From the NCBI GenBank assembly GCA_964247055.1, contig OZ176051.1, positions 7,254,001 through 7,318,000 on the forward strand: 64,000 bases of DNA, read 5' to 3'. Both the position numbers and the translations under genes were made by a program. Within the stretch, counting starts at the first letter, position 1, and the number at the start of each line of letters is the position of its first letter. Source of the DNA: Paragordius varius. Taxonomy: Eukaryota; Nematomorpha. Of this stretch, positions 12,590 to 22,654 are shown piece after piece. A model generated the notes under the pieces. The model had not been told where the DNA came from, ran no database searches, and saw only the letters and a list, made by a program, of their open reading frames with translations.

Positions 12590-12765
12590 TTTCACAGTGC
12601 AAACCTTTGCGATGGCTTCAATTCATTCCATATTTTTTGAAGTATTTATTCTTAAACATGTTTGGGGTAACCAACGACCTCAATTTAAATCGATGTGAAA
12701 TGTGTTATATCCAATAGTAAAAAATTCAAAGAAAAAATATGGCAGCGGATTGAGATGAGGATTTT
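12590..12765. repeat. Dispersed repeat family Z, copy 1
   Basis: Closely matches 63,205-63,350: GCGATGGCTTCAATTCATTC here against CCATGGCTTCGATTGCTTCC there, then TCCATATTTTTTGAAGTATTT, 'ttaaaca(t/g)g', 'atttgaatcg' and GTGTTATATCCAA. A 79-codon open frame across it (12,478-12,717) has no recognisable protein and is not kept open in the second copy. I treat it as non-coding repeat. Confidence 0.55.
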
Positions 12766-13115
12766 TTACAATTTTACATTTTAAAAATGTATAATGTCTA
12801 GAGTAAGTGTATTTTTGAATTTGGCTTATAAAGACTTTTTTAGATAGTCAAGTTTAAAATTGCTCTGGGAAAAACTACCTGGAAAAGGACATGGAGTAGC
12901 AATTATCCAATATTGAAATATTGATTGACTATTTTCAATGCAAAACTGTTAATAATAAAATTTAATATTATTGCAAGTTTTTTGATATTAAATCGTCGGG
13001 ATACACCCAAATATATACATAAAAAATCAGAAAATAAAATAAAAATATTTTTATTTAACATACGTTTTAACACTTTTTCGAAAGTTTATATTGTTGATTC
13101 TTAAAAATCAAGCAA

Positions 13116-13145
13116 TTTCTAGAATGTTCTTTGTATTTATATAAA
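13116..13145 (+). promoter_or_regulatory. Heat-shock element and TATA box of the small HSP gene
   Basis: Three contiguous alternating 5-bp units, TTTCT-AGAAT-GTTCT (13116-13130), form a canonical HSF-binding site (nTTCnnGAAnnTTCn). It is followed at 13138 by TATATAAA. The ATG lies 52 bp beyond the TATA box, leaving room for a ~30-nt leader. A further TTTCGAAAG lies at 13,077. This is a textbook heat-inducible promoter layout. Confidence 0.75.
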
Positions 13146-13196
13146 TAAATAATTTTATCATCAATAATATCTTTGTCAATTTATTTAACACTAACA

Positions 13197-13724
13197 ATGT
13201 CTTTACTGTCTTTTACTGTTCCACAACATTCTCTTTTCGATCCCTTGGATTATGATTTATCCTTAATTGATTCATTCCCTAGACAATTGGCCCATAACCT
13301 CTTATCATCTGGCGGAGATCGTGCTATTGAATCCGATGAACGAAAATTTAAAGTTAATTTGGATTGTCACCATTTCAAACCCGAGGAATTAAGCATTAAG
13401 CTTCAAGATAACAAGTACTACAATTTTTTAAACAGTACATTTAATATTTTTTACAATATACATTGATTAAAAATTTTATTTGAAATAAATAGAGTTACAA
13501 TTCATGGTAAACACGAGGAAAAACAGGATCAACATGGTTACATTAAGCGCGAATTTACAAGAACTTATGTTTTACCTGATAATTGCGATTTGGATGCACT
13601 CAAATCAAACATTTCCAAACAAGGAGTTTTGACATTAGAATGCCCAAGAAATGTGACACCATTGGAGAATAATGTTCGAAACATCCCGATTGAAAGATCA
13701 AACAACACAAAATCTATCAAATAA
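13197..13724 (+). CDS. Small heat-shock protein (alpha-crystallin family)
   Basis: Two exons, 13197-13414 and 13493-13724, joined across a 78-bp GT-AG intron to give 149 aa. Residues ~48-140 form an alpha-crystallin domain: FKVNLDCHHFKPEELSIKL, then after the splice VTIHGKHEE...GYIKREFTRTYVLP and GVLTLECPRN. It acts as an ATP-independent chaperone holding unfolded proteins in oligomers. The ATG at 13197 was chosen because the extension upstream in frame has no ATG. The heat-shock element upstream supports stress induction. The gene converges on an ERI3-like gene whose stop codon lies 22 bp downstream. The C-terminal I-x-I-type motif region reads NIPIE. Confidence 0.92.
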
Positions 13725-13746
13725 TGTATTGATATATGTGAAATAT

Positions 13747-14457
13747 TTATTGTTCTACTTTATTAGCTAATAAATTAAAATTAATATTTGTTGTTGCGTT
13801 GAATATATAACCATAATTGGACATAAAATTCATTACATTCTTAATGTTTATACAATCATCCATACCACTATGGTGTCGCCCGTAAAATTTTAATCCAAAA
13901 TAATTAACCATGAATGGCAATCCACCTTTTGGCCAAGTTCTTGTAAATTCCCAAAATGCTACTTTTAGATTTATCCATTGATGAAATAAGGTGAGATCAT
14001 AATATAATTTTAGGAGGTTAAGGTATTTGAGTTGCTGCGGTAAGGCTTCCTGTAAATCCCAATCGCCGCAAGTTACTAGCATAAAATCTTTGTTTGCGAA
14101 TGACAGGTTTTCTTTTCTTAACCAAATGTTGAAATCAGATAACGCGGTTTGTATATCAACGGCAGGAATGTCTTTTGTACCATAATTCACCATATCCTGA
14201 GTGATTCCAGTTAACTTGGTACAGAAATCAGTTAATTGCGGATTTATGGTTGGTTTTACATATCGGTGAAACTTGTTCTCTTCAAACAACAATTTTTTGG
14301 AAAGACCTCCTTGGGTATAAACTTTGATTATGGGGAATTCTATAATTTCCTGCGGTTCTGGTCGACCCTTTTCATAACATGTAGCTTCAAAATCCAAAAC
14401 AAGAAAATATTTAAAAATCTGTTGAACGGGGTTCACGTTTTTATAACATTTAGCCAT
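13747..14457 (-). CDS. ERI3: ERI3-like 3'-5' exoribonuclease (DEDDh family)
   Basis: One uninterrupted 236-aa frame. It matches the exonuclease fold of ERI1/ERI3 along its length: FLVLDFEATC (D22, E24), QEIIEFPI, LTGITQDMV, VTCGDWDL (third acidic residue D132 or D134), WINLK, WPKGG, and GRHHSGMDDCINI (H196, D201). All four metal-binding acids and the catalytic His are visible, so the enzyme should be active. Length and the QEIIEFPI/TCGDWDL/HSG-DDC set fit ERI3 (PINT1) better than ERI1, which has an N-terminal SAP domain absent here. ERI-family enzymes trim structured RNA 3' ends such as histone mRNA, 5.8S rRNA or small RNAs; the substrate here is unknown. The TAA stop is part of the AATAAA signal at 13746-13751, so the 3' UTR must be extremely short. 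Confidence 0.9.
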   Translation of the reverse strand: MAKCYKNVNPVQQIFKYFLVLDFEATCYEKGRPEPQEIIEFPIIKVYTQGGLSKKLLFEENKFHRYVKPTINPQLTDFCTKLTGITQDMVNYGTKDIPAVDIQTALSDFNIWLRKENLSFANKDFMLVTCGDWDLQEALPQQLKYLNLLKLYYDLTLFHQWINLKVAFWEFTRTWPKGGLPFMVNYFGLKFYGRHHSGMDDCINIKNVMNFMSNYGYIFNATTNINFNLLANKVEQ

Positions 14458-15230
14458 ATGCTATATTCTCTTCAGTTGGTTTCATGTGTCAAATTCGTCT
14501 GCATTAGCTACCTAATTTTGGATGCTAAAAACGCTGGAAAATATATCCTTTTTACCTTATATCAAATATATTTTTTAATTTATACAGTTTCAAAATTATC
14601 AAAGCCCCCTCTTGTCAAAAATGGACAATTTACTAAGTATATTTTTGACTACTTTATCATTATAATACCTTTTTAGCTAAATAAAAAACATAAACACAAT
14701 ATTTTGATTTTTGTTCAACATTATATGATACTAAGGTTTCCGAAATTTAGTTTCAAACAGAATAAATTTTTTAAACGCCTGTTTTTCAAAAACTTTTGTT
14801 AACATGTTACTATTTTGCAAACTTATATAGCATCTATTTTAAACGGTTAAGATTGCATGAACAGTTAAAAATTACATTTGCTTTAGACATAAGGGCGTTT
14901 TATTCCGTATATCACGCTAATTATACAAAACATTGCTAGATAGTTTGATGCCACGATTTAACTTTTGAATCAATAAAAAATATATTTTTACATCATCGCT
15001 ATAAATTTCATAATTCTTCTCCTGTTTTAAGACAAATGATGTTATTTAGCTATTTCAAAATTTTTATTATCCATATACCAGAATTAAAATTTTTTATATA
15101 AATGGTTAAAACAAATTCTTTTACTCTAACACCAAAAACATATGATTTGAATTTCTTATTTCTCAAATATACTTTCATATCAAAAAAATTGTTCTAAATT
15201 AAATGATTTGGATTTTTGCAAATAATAAAT
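14458..15230. other. Intergenic, no gene recognised
   Basis: AT-rich. An open frame on the plus strand (14,236-14,676) is largely antisense to ERI3 and has no recognisable protein. The ERI3 promoter must lie here. Confidence 0.5.
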
Positions 15231-15372
15231 ATAAATATCTAAATGGTAAATAACGGATTGGTTATGTTTTGTAATAACAGTTGTTAAAATCCGTAAAATA
15301 ACGATAAAGGATAATTAAATAGAATTAAATGAAAGTATAAATAGAAATTATAAACGATATGTGAAACCCTTC

Positions 15373-15438
15373 GTCAATAGTAATCGCAGACTAGTTTCGT
15401 GCTTGTTAGCACTCATCAGTACGACACAACTATTTGAC
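15373..15438 (-). ncRNA. Type I hammerhead ribozyme, left copy
   Basis: Read on the minus strand: stem I 5' side (GTCAAATAGT, loop, TCGTA), core CUGAUGA, stem II GUGC-UAACAA-GCAC, core GAAA, a two-base-pair stem III (AC/GU with loop UA), cleavage triplet GUC, then stem I 3' side TGCGA-TT-ACTATTGAC. All invariant positions (C3, U4, G5, A6, G8, A9, G12, A13, A14) are present. Cleavage is predicted between 15,389 and 15,388. The unequal internal loop in stem I could supply the tertiary contact to loop II that fast hammerheads use. Confidence 0.85.
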
Positions 15439-15675
15439 TTGCGGTTTTCACATCGATTGCGTATATATATCCAACTTTGCAATTTTGGTATAAATGCAGT
15501 TGGTTATACGAATTTAAATTATATTTAATGGTATTTATGAAAATTAAACTGAAAATTTGAAAATAAACTGAAAATTAACTCTAGGGGTGAGCCTAGATTT
15601 AGAGTATAACCAACTGCATTTATACCAAAATTGCAAAATTGGATATATATACGAAATCGATATGTAAAAACCCCA

Positions 15676-15736
15676 AGAATAGTGTCGTACTGATGAGTGC
15701 TAACAAGCACGAAACTAGTCTGCGATTACTATTGAC
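15676..15736 (+). ncRNA. Type I hammerhead ribozyme, right copy
   Basis: Core CUGAUGAG starts at 15,690. Stem II is 15,697-15,700 with 15,707-15,710 around loop UAACAA. GAAA is at 15,711-15,714, stem III is AC/GU with loop UA, and cleavage is predicted after GUC at 15,720. Stem I pairs TCGTA (15,685-15,689) with TGCGA (15,721-15,725), and AATAGT (15,678-15,683) with ACTATT (15,728-15,733). The catalytic core is identical to the left copy; only the outer end of stem I has diverged. Confidence 0.87.
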
Positions 15737-15848
15737 GAAGTGTTCACATATCGTTTATAATTTCTATTTATACTTTCATTTAATTCTATTTAATTATCCT
15801 TTATCGTTATTTTACGGATTTTAACAACTGTTATTATAAATATCTAAA

Positions 15849-16564
15849 GTCCTTATTTATTTATTATGTAACGGGCTTTTATCTATGCAACTTATGCTTC
15901 GGTTATAATCATGCGTAGTTTGATTAATATTATGATTTTAATTTTGAGAAAATATTTAAAAGGAATCATAAAGGATAAGAAAATATAGAGTTTTGACAAG
16001 ATGTTGCAAATAAATATAAAAATGAAGTTAGAGTTATTTTTTCTTATATTCTTTTGTCTCAAAACATATCGAGGCACTTATTTGATGGGGTTTAAAAGAC
16101 ATAGGGATATGACGTTAGCTGTTATCATAATCAGATTTTCCAAAAATTATTGGTTAATATTAAAATATGTCCATTATGTATATATGACGTTATTTCCACA
16201 ACATTAGTTTATGATTTGTATAATTCTTGGTATACTGATTTAATTTTTAGGCATCTGCATATGAAATGCTTGAGACAAAAAAACCCACTTTATTGGTTCT
16301 GTCTAAACCAGAACTAAAACTTTAATAATTAGAAATACTAATTATTTATGATTTTATTATAGAGTATAGAACTACTGTTAAAAAATTGTACCTACGACTC
16401 CATTGATGGTAACTATAAATCATATCTTTGAGTTTTCACTTCTAATTTAAACATTTTTTGAAAACTACTGGCATATCGGCAACATTGTCCAGAGTTTTGA
16501 TTAACTTGCTTCTAATGTTTTATAATTTCGAAATTTTTACCGACTAAAAAATTGTTGAATTAAC
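15849..16564. other. Intergenic, no gene recognised
   Basis: AT-rich upstream region of the glomulin-like gene. Short open frames here (for example 16,001-16,207) are low-complexity and unlike any protein I know. Confidence 0.5.
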
Positions 16565-17881
16565 ATGGAACAATCTATGGAAGAATGGATAAAAAATATT
16601 TTGGAAACGAAAAAACCTTCCGTTAATGTTTACACTGATGACTTAAATATCCAAAATATTGTTAAGGATGGCTATCGTGAAAATTATTTTACAATATTGA
16701 GTGAATTGATCAACACAAAAAATGTTTACCACATATGTATATTCACTTACGTATTAAACGATATAATATCCCAATTCTCAAACATTGACAAATTCGCTGA
16801 CGACATAATCCATATGATTGAAAGAAAACTTTTGTGTTGTTGCAACACAGAAAAAGATCTAACATCATATTCAAACATTAGTTTGAAATTGTTACTAACA
16901 GTTGCTAATGAAATTCAGCTTAAATCGCATATAGTCAATATTTTATTTGATAAATTAATAGCGTTTTACACGGATTGGGATACAAATTATGACAGCATTA
17001 AAGCGTTCACTAACAATAAAAATTTAGAAAATTTATTTGTAAAAGCCAAAGATGTAGAATTGGGCCTATGTGACACTATAGATTTGGAGTTTATATTAAA
17101 CAATATAATTACCTACCTGGATCATATAAAAAATAAATTATATCAAATCAAATTTTTGCATACCTTATTCAAGGTACACGCACACATTAGTTTTTATTTA
17201 AAAGATCAAACATTTCAATCAATAATGTCAAAATTAGCACACCATATATCCTTTAATCAAGATGCCACGGTGCGTAAAGAATCTCAAAAAATCTTTGAAA
17301 CCTTTATTCAAGAAATACAATCGGACGAAGATAAATCACCAATGTTTTTCATAACTTTCATGCAAAATGATAAAACATTGACCGATTCAATTCAAGCTTA
17401 TTTATTTACCAAAATTCGGTTTCACCCTAATCAAACTGTCAGCGATGATATGATTGAACTATGCCTTAAATATTGGATTGATACGTTTCCAAAATCATTG
17501 TGTGAATCAGATTTAACGTTATATGAATTGGCAACATTTGCAGAAAACTTAAATAAACATTGCCATTCGATTCCAAGCCTCCTAAATTTTTTCCGTTATT
17601 TATTGCTACTTATAATTGGAAAATATCCATTAGGTAACAACAATCAAACAATAATGTTATTAACCGTTATATATGATAAAATAATTCCATATTTTCGACA
17701 AAATTTGCAACGTTTCATTCAACTCACAAATGTGATAAAAAATGGCCCATCGGAAAATGATCGGTGTACAAATGAAATAAAATATGAAAAAGACATTTAC
17801 ATCAATAATATTTATCTATTTTTGTCATTGATAGACCGTATACAAGAATTATCAAATAATATAATGCTGAATAAAAAATAA
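16565..17881 (+). CDS. Glomulin-like protein (probable)
   Basis: Single-exon gene of 438 aa beginning MEQSMEEW. It is entirely alpha-helical in character, as expected of HEAT-like repeats. The order of conserved patches in the C-terminal half fits glomulin (FAP48): a patch around TVRKESQKIFETFIQEIQ (compare ETLRKKSLAMLQLYINKL), FFITFMQNDK, LLNFFRYLLLLI (compare SLNLLRYLVIK), IIPYFRQNLQRFIQL (compare FLKPLHIGLNMSK), and a final helix LFLSLIDRIQEL. Human glomulin is 594 aa, so this one is shorter at the N-terminus. Glomulin binds RBX1 and blocks E2 recruitment to cullin-RING ligases; that role is inferred by homology. Sequence similarity is weak, so another helical-repeat protein remains possible. 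Confidence 0.5.
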   Translation: MEQSMEEWIKNILETKKPSVNVYTDDLNIQNIVKDGYRENYFTILSELINTKNVYHICIFTYVLNDIISQFSNIDKFADDIIHMIERKLLCCCNTEKDLTSYSNISLKLLLTVANEIQLKSHIVNILFDKLIAFYTDWDTNYDSIKAFTNNKNLENLFVKAKDVELGLCDTIDLEFILNNIITYLDHIKNKLYQIKFLHTLFKVHAHISFYLKDQTFQSIMSKLAHHISFNQDATVRKESQKIFETFIQEIQSDEDKSPMFFITFMQNDKTLTDSIQAYLFTKIRFHPNQTVSDDMIELCLKYWIDTFPKSLCESDLTLYELATFAENLNKHCHSIPSLLNFFRYLLLLIIGKYPLGNNNQTIMLLTVIYDKIIPYFRQNLQRFIQLTNVIKNGPSENDRCTNEIKYEKDIYINNIYLFLSLIDRIQELSNNIMLNKK

Positions 17882-18380
17882 TTGTGTTGCATTTATTCAT
17901 AAAACATATAATTATAACCAAACACTCGCATCCATCTTTTTCGTCCAAAAATTTTGACTACTACTGCGCATATCATGTGTCCGGTATTTTTATTTTATGA
18001 GCTATAAAAAATATGTTATTAAATTATATATTTTATTTAATATAGTATTTGTTGCAGTTTTATGTATATATTTATTAAAAAGAGATTTATTAAATGTTAT
18101 GTAAAAAAACAAAATAATTATTGAAACAATTTTTGGATCCAGTTCTGGTTTAAAATCATTTTTTTCACAAAGAAACGGTTGACACCATATTCATAGATTG
18201 TCTAACTATTTTTTTAATAGTGAATAGCCATTAAAATATAAAAACTGCTTTATTAGATAGTCTGCTATATTTTTTAATAATATAATCTTTTCTTTTCCAT
18301 TAAAAAGAAAACAATATTAACAAATAAAAGAAATAAACTTTTTACACCAGCAGTTTTATTCACAAAAATAATCTTTTAAA
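17882..18380. other. Intergenic between two converging genes
   Basis: No gene is seen. It holds the 3' flanks of the glomulin-like gene and of DNAJC11. Confidence 0.5.
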
Positions 18381-21300
18381 TTACAACATAATTGACACAT
18401 TGTGTAAAAAGTAAAATAAACCTGCATTTGGTAATTTAATTGCGTCTGAATCATGATATAAGCATTCGTGAGGTACAGTTCGATATTCGTAATTTATGTA
18501 TAAATATTTATCTTTCCCATATTGCATATCATAAAATCCAGGAATATTAACCTGTTCATATAATAGAGTTTTTTTATAAATGGTGTGTGTGGTTTTTTTA
18601 CCAAATGTAAATGTAAATTCACTTTTGATCCTGGTGGTATTGTTAATCGTGAGCTTTGGACAAGACATTGGACAGCTATTGTAACATCAATCATTCTATT
18701 AAAGTTAAAATGTAATTTACAACCATTTTAGCTAAAATTAGAAATAAATTACATTAAATAAATTTATAATATACTTACTGAGTTAACAAAGTGTTTGAGC
18801 TTTTTATGAAACCGTTTGGTATGGAATTGTTTTGATTTGTATGGAATATACTGGCATTTTGATAATCCACAATATCAGATGATACACCATAAAATGCATG
18901 GTGAATAATTAGTCCCAATTTTTGTTGCTCGCCAACAATTAATTTCTCACACGATTCTTTCATTAATTCTGTCTATTGCATGCATATTTATGTAAATAGT
19001 TTGAAATGTCAATCTAATCAAAAAAATAAAAATATATCTTACCATATTCAAGGCTTCGTTCCTTTTTTCTATCAAGTTTTCGTTAAACTTTTTCCATTCA
19101 TTAGTGATGTGACTAAAAATAATATATATAAAGAGTGCCAAATATTAGTTTTAATATATTATTGCCAAAAACGGAATCCCCATTTCTATTTTATAAAATA
19201 TGGTTTTTGGTATCCTTGTACTTAACTACAATAAATCATACTTAATAAAGAAATATTAACAAAAACGAATGTTACGCATAAATTAAAAAGAAATCCGTAA
19301 AATCTCCATAATATTTCAAAACACCCAGAGTCAATAATTTTACATTCCATAGAGAAATAAGTTTACCATCATTTAGTTTCAATATAACCATGAACATAAA
19401 TTTAAAGCGGTGCGACAGAATGCTAGTTTTTATTTTGGCTAAATGCAAAAACCCATATATTTTTCGTTTAACCCGATTTATGTTTGCCATATAAACATTT
19501 TTACCACCGTTTTAGGCGTATGGCAAAATCATTTGTGAATGAAAAATATAATTGAAGTATAAAAATAAACCTAGCTTCCTGTTTTTGAATGTATGGTTCA
19601 ACGATGCATTTTTGGACTAGACCGTATACGACTAACGGCAGTATTGTACCAATAACGATTGGTTGAGGTAAGAGATCTTGACAAAGCACCAAAATGCAAG
19701 AAAAATTTTGATTTGCTCGATTAAATCTGTGACAACATAATAAAATATAAAAAATTTTTTATAAATTAATATTGGAGTACATTTTAGTGATAAAACACAC
19801 AATTTTGATCCAACAACACAAAAATTATATGAAAATTATATTATATTGTTAGCGGAGTGATAAAAGCGTGATAAAAAACATTCACTTCAACCTATATTAT
19901 ATAATAATTTGCTTGAATAAAGCCAAATTATATGTCCTTAAAAAAGAAACTGATATTTTAAAATGGGTGGTTTTGTAATAAAGACAACTTATCCAGTTTT
20001 TTTAGATGTTTAAATAATTATTGAAAAATAACTTTGGCGATAAAAATTTGATATATGGGTTAAAAATTTATTTTTTAAATATGTGTTTTGTAAAGTGCGA
20101 ATAAAAAGAAATGCAGAAGGATATTTTTTAAATTAATCAAAACTAATATATATTAATCCCTTCGGTAGAAAACATGTCCCCTTTTAAAAAATATATAATA
20201 TCCAGGCTACAAAATACCCATACACCCGCTAGTTTGTGAAAAGACATTAAATGACTTAACTCAAAAACTAGAACTAATAAAAAAACGAAAATGCCAATGT
20301 TATTATAGGACATAGATCCACAGGGCAGTTTATAAAAGGCCTCTGATATTACCAAACAATAAATTAGTTAAGTTCATAGTAAAGCGGTATGATAACTAAT
20401 GTAAATCAAACTTTTAAGCTAAATAATAAAAGTCAAAACCAAACTAAACCTCTTTTTAATTAATAAATCAAACCAAACTTAGATATGTAAATCAATATAA
20501 ATTTAAGGCAAACTTTAAAACTAGGTTAACTCCAAATGGAACACCACAACTTAGATAGGCCCCGACAGTTGTTTGTGTAGAATAAAACTGTTTTGTGAAT
20601 TGATTTTCTTGGTCATCGTCATTATTGTCATTTTGTTCCATTTTGTCGCCTTTTTTTTCTTGGAAAGATAGAAAGCTTGGTTGATTGATAAATATATGTT
20701 CACAACCATATTCTACCAAAAAACCTGACGTTCCTAACCTAAATATAATTTAATATAACCAATTAATTTTAAAGGCTAAAAAACGTTAAGAATGTACCAC
20801 GCAGAGTTATTTTTTGAGTGATTTTATAAATGGTTTTATTTAATAAATATATAGAATAAATTGGTTTAACACACGTTTTTGTGATATCTAAACCCGAACT
20901 ATTAGCTTTAACCCCAAAAAATGGTTTATATCTTTTCGCAACTGGGAGTCGCTCCAAGAACATGATTTTTCATATTTATATTTTTTGCATATAAACAGTA
21001 TTAACCTTATTTATAAATATGTTTAGAAGTTACAATTTAGGTTTCTCAAACAAAGTGGTATAAATAAATTGTAGTTTAATTCCAAAAAGCAATGGAATAA
21101 CCAAAATATTTTAAAATCTAAACCGAAACCAAAAATCAGGTTCGAATCCCTGGATATAACCCATCAATCATGTAATATTAAAAATATATAATTTTACCTT
21201 AATTGAAATTTTAGCTTGTATTTTGAGTCAAATATTTTGGAAGAACACGACAGTGAAAGGAATGAATGTGGTATTCCCAACTAGAATATATGATATTAAT

Positions 21301-22586
21301 TATATAGATTGTGCAAAAATATAAAACACCAGATAGGCGGCTTCATTGAATATAAAAGTTGTAAGAATAATAATAAAAATTAATCGAAATTGATTTGTCT
21401 AAGAAATATATACGAATATATTAGGAAATTTTTTTTTAAAAATATAATGGAATTATTTTTTACTACGATATTGTAAAAACTAATTATGCAATGAATGAAC
21501 AAAAAATACTTGAAAAGTTGCGACTAAACGGTTATTCATAGTCTGGCGAATAAGTGATGTAGATAAACCCGAATCCAATCCAAATCGCCAATTTAATTGA
21601 CCAGTCAAATGAGTATCTAATTGTCTTGATAACGCTAAAATAACATTTTTAACATATAACATATATGAATTTATGCTTGCTTTATGCAAAATGGCTTTCT
21701 AATATAGCAAAATTGAGAGAATTACGCATTATATATTATGATTATTAAAAATTAAGCTAAAATGCGTATATTATAAGTTTTAAAAATTTTATTTTCGATT
21801 GTAAAATCCTTATTGAAAAAAAAATTGTCCAAATATATATTTTTTATATTTTTATTCCATGGTTACCAAAGTTAACTTGAAAAAAAAGTTAATCGTTTAG
21901 GTATTACAATATTATTAAAAAAACAAATTATTGATAAAAAATCAATCATACAAATCAATAATTTTACAATGAAAAATAAAAATTAACAATTTTTAACCGT
22001 AAGTTTTATTTGAAAAAACTTACCAATATTTACAGCAGGGTACATTATACCTTCTCCAGTGAGTCGTGTGTTAATACCACCATTAAAAAACCTAATTAAA
22101 AATAAATATTTATATAATTTCTAAAACACAATATTATTATGTTTGACTAGCTTTTTCTAAAAAATAAAAAACCAAATTATACTAACTATAGGTATAGATA
22201 AAAAACAATTTACATTCTTTGAGTTAATGCTCGAAAATGACGACATGAAATAAGGAGACCATCACCAATTGATAAACCAACCTATTAAAAAAATAATATA
22301 TACCATTTATAATTCATATTCACCCTTGAACACTTCAAATTCACCCTCGAACAATTTGATAAAATAAATTATGTGCTTTTCTACATTAAAAATTCTAAAA
22401 AAATAATAAACTATATCATAAAAATATATTTTATATTAATGATGAGTTATATTGGCCCAAAAACACATAATTTATTTTTAGGGTGAATTTGAATTGTTCA
22501 AGGGATTTGAATTCTTCAAGGGTGAATTCGAATTGTAAATGGTATATCTTCCATGATAAAACTTAATCACAGTAAAATTGAATGCG

Positions 22587-22654
<68 letters not shown>

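Larger units (their letters stand above)
15244..15835. mobile_element. Fold-back element with two inverted hammerhead ribozymes (retrozyme-like)
   Basis: Two long inverted arms, about 15,273-15,509 and 15,604-15,835, surround a 94-bp AT-rich spacer. Each arm carries one hammerhead ribozyme, pointing outward in opposite orientations. The whole unit is bracketed by a 13-bp direct repeat, ATAAATATCTAAA, at 15,231-15,243 and 15,836-15,848, as expected for a target-site duplication. No protein is encoded. Minimal type I hammerheads are the hallmark of animal retrozymes and of Penelope-like elements, so a non-autonomous RNA-mediated element is inferred. The inverted rather than direct arrangement is unusual. 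The arms differ by a few substitutions and small indels outside the catalytic core. Confidence 0.75.

Noticed and set aside
12478-12717. 79-codon open frame that looks membrane-like
   Set aside because: Lies across repeat family Z, starts without an ATG in good context and is not open in the second copy at 63.2 kb.
14236-14676. 146-codon plus-strand open frame
   Set aside because: Mostly antisense to the ERI3 coding region, with no features of its own.
20769-20963. 64-codon open frame in a DNAJC11 intron
   Set aside because: The neighbouring exons join in phase and align to DNAJC11 without it.
21140-21165. GGTTCGAATCC, a perfect tRNA B-box-like sequence
   Set aside because: No A box, acceptor stem or cloverleaf can be built around it; it lies in a DNAJC11 intron.
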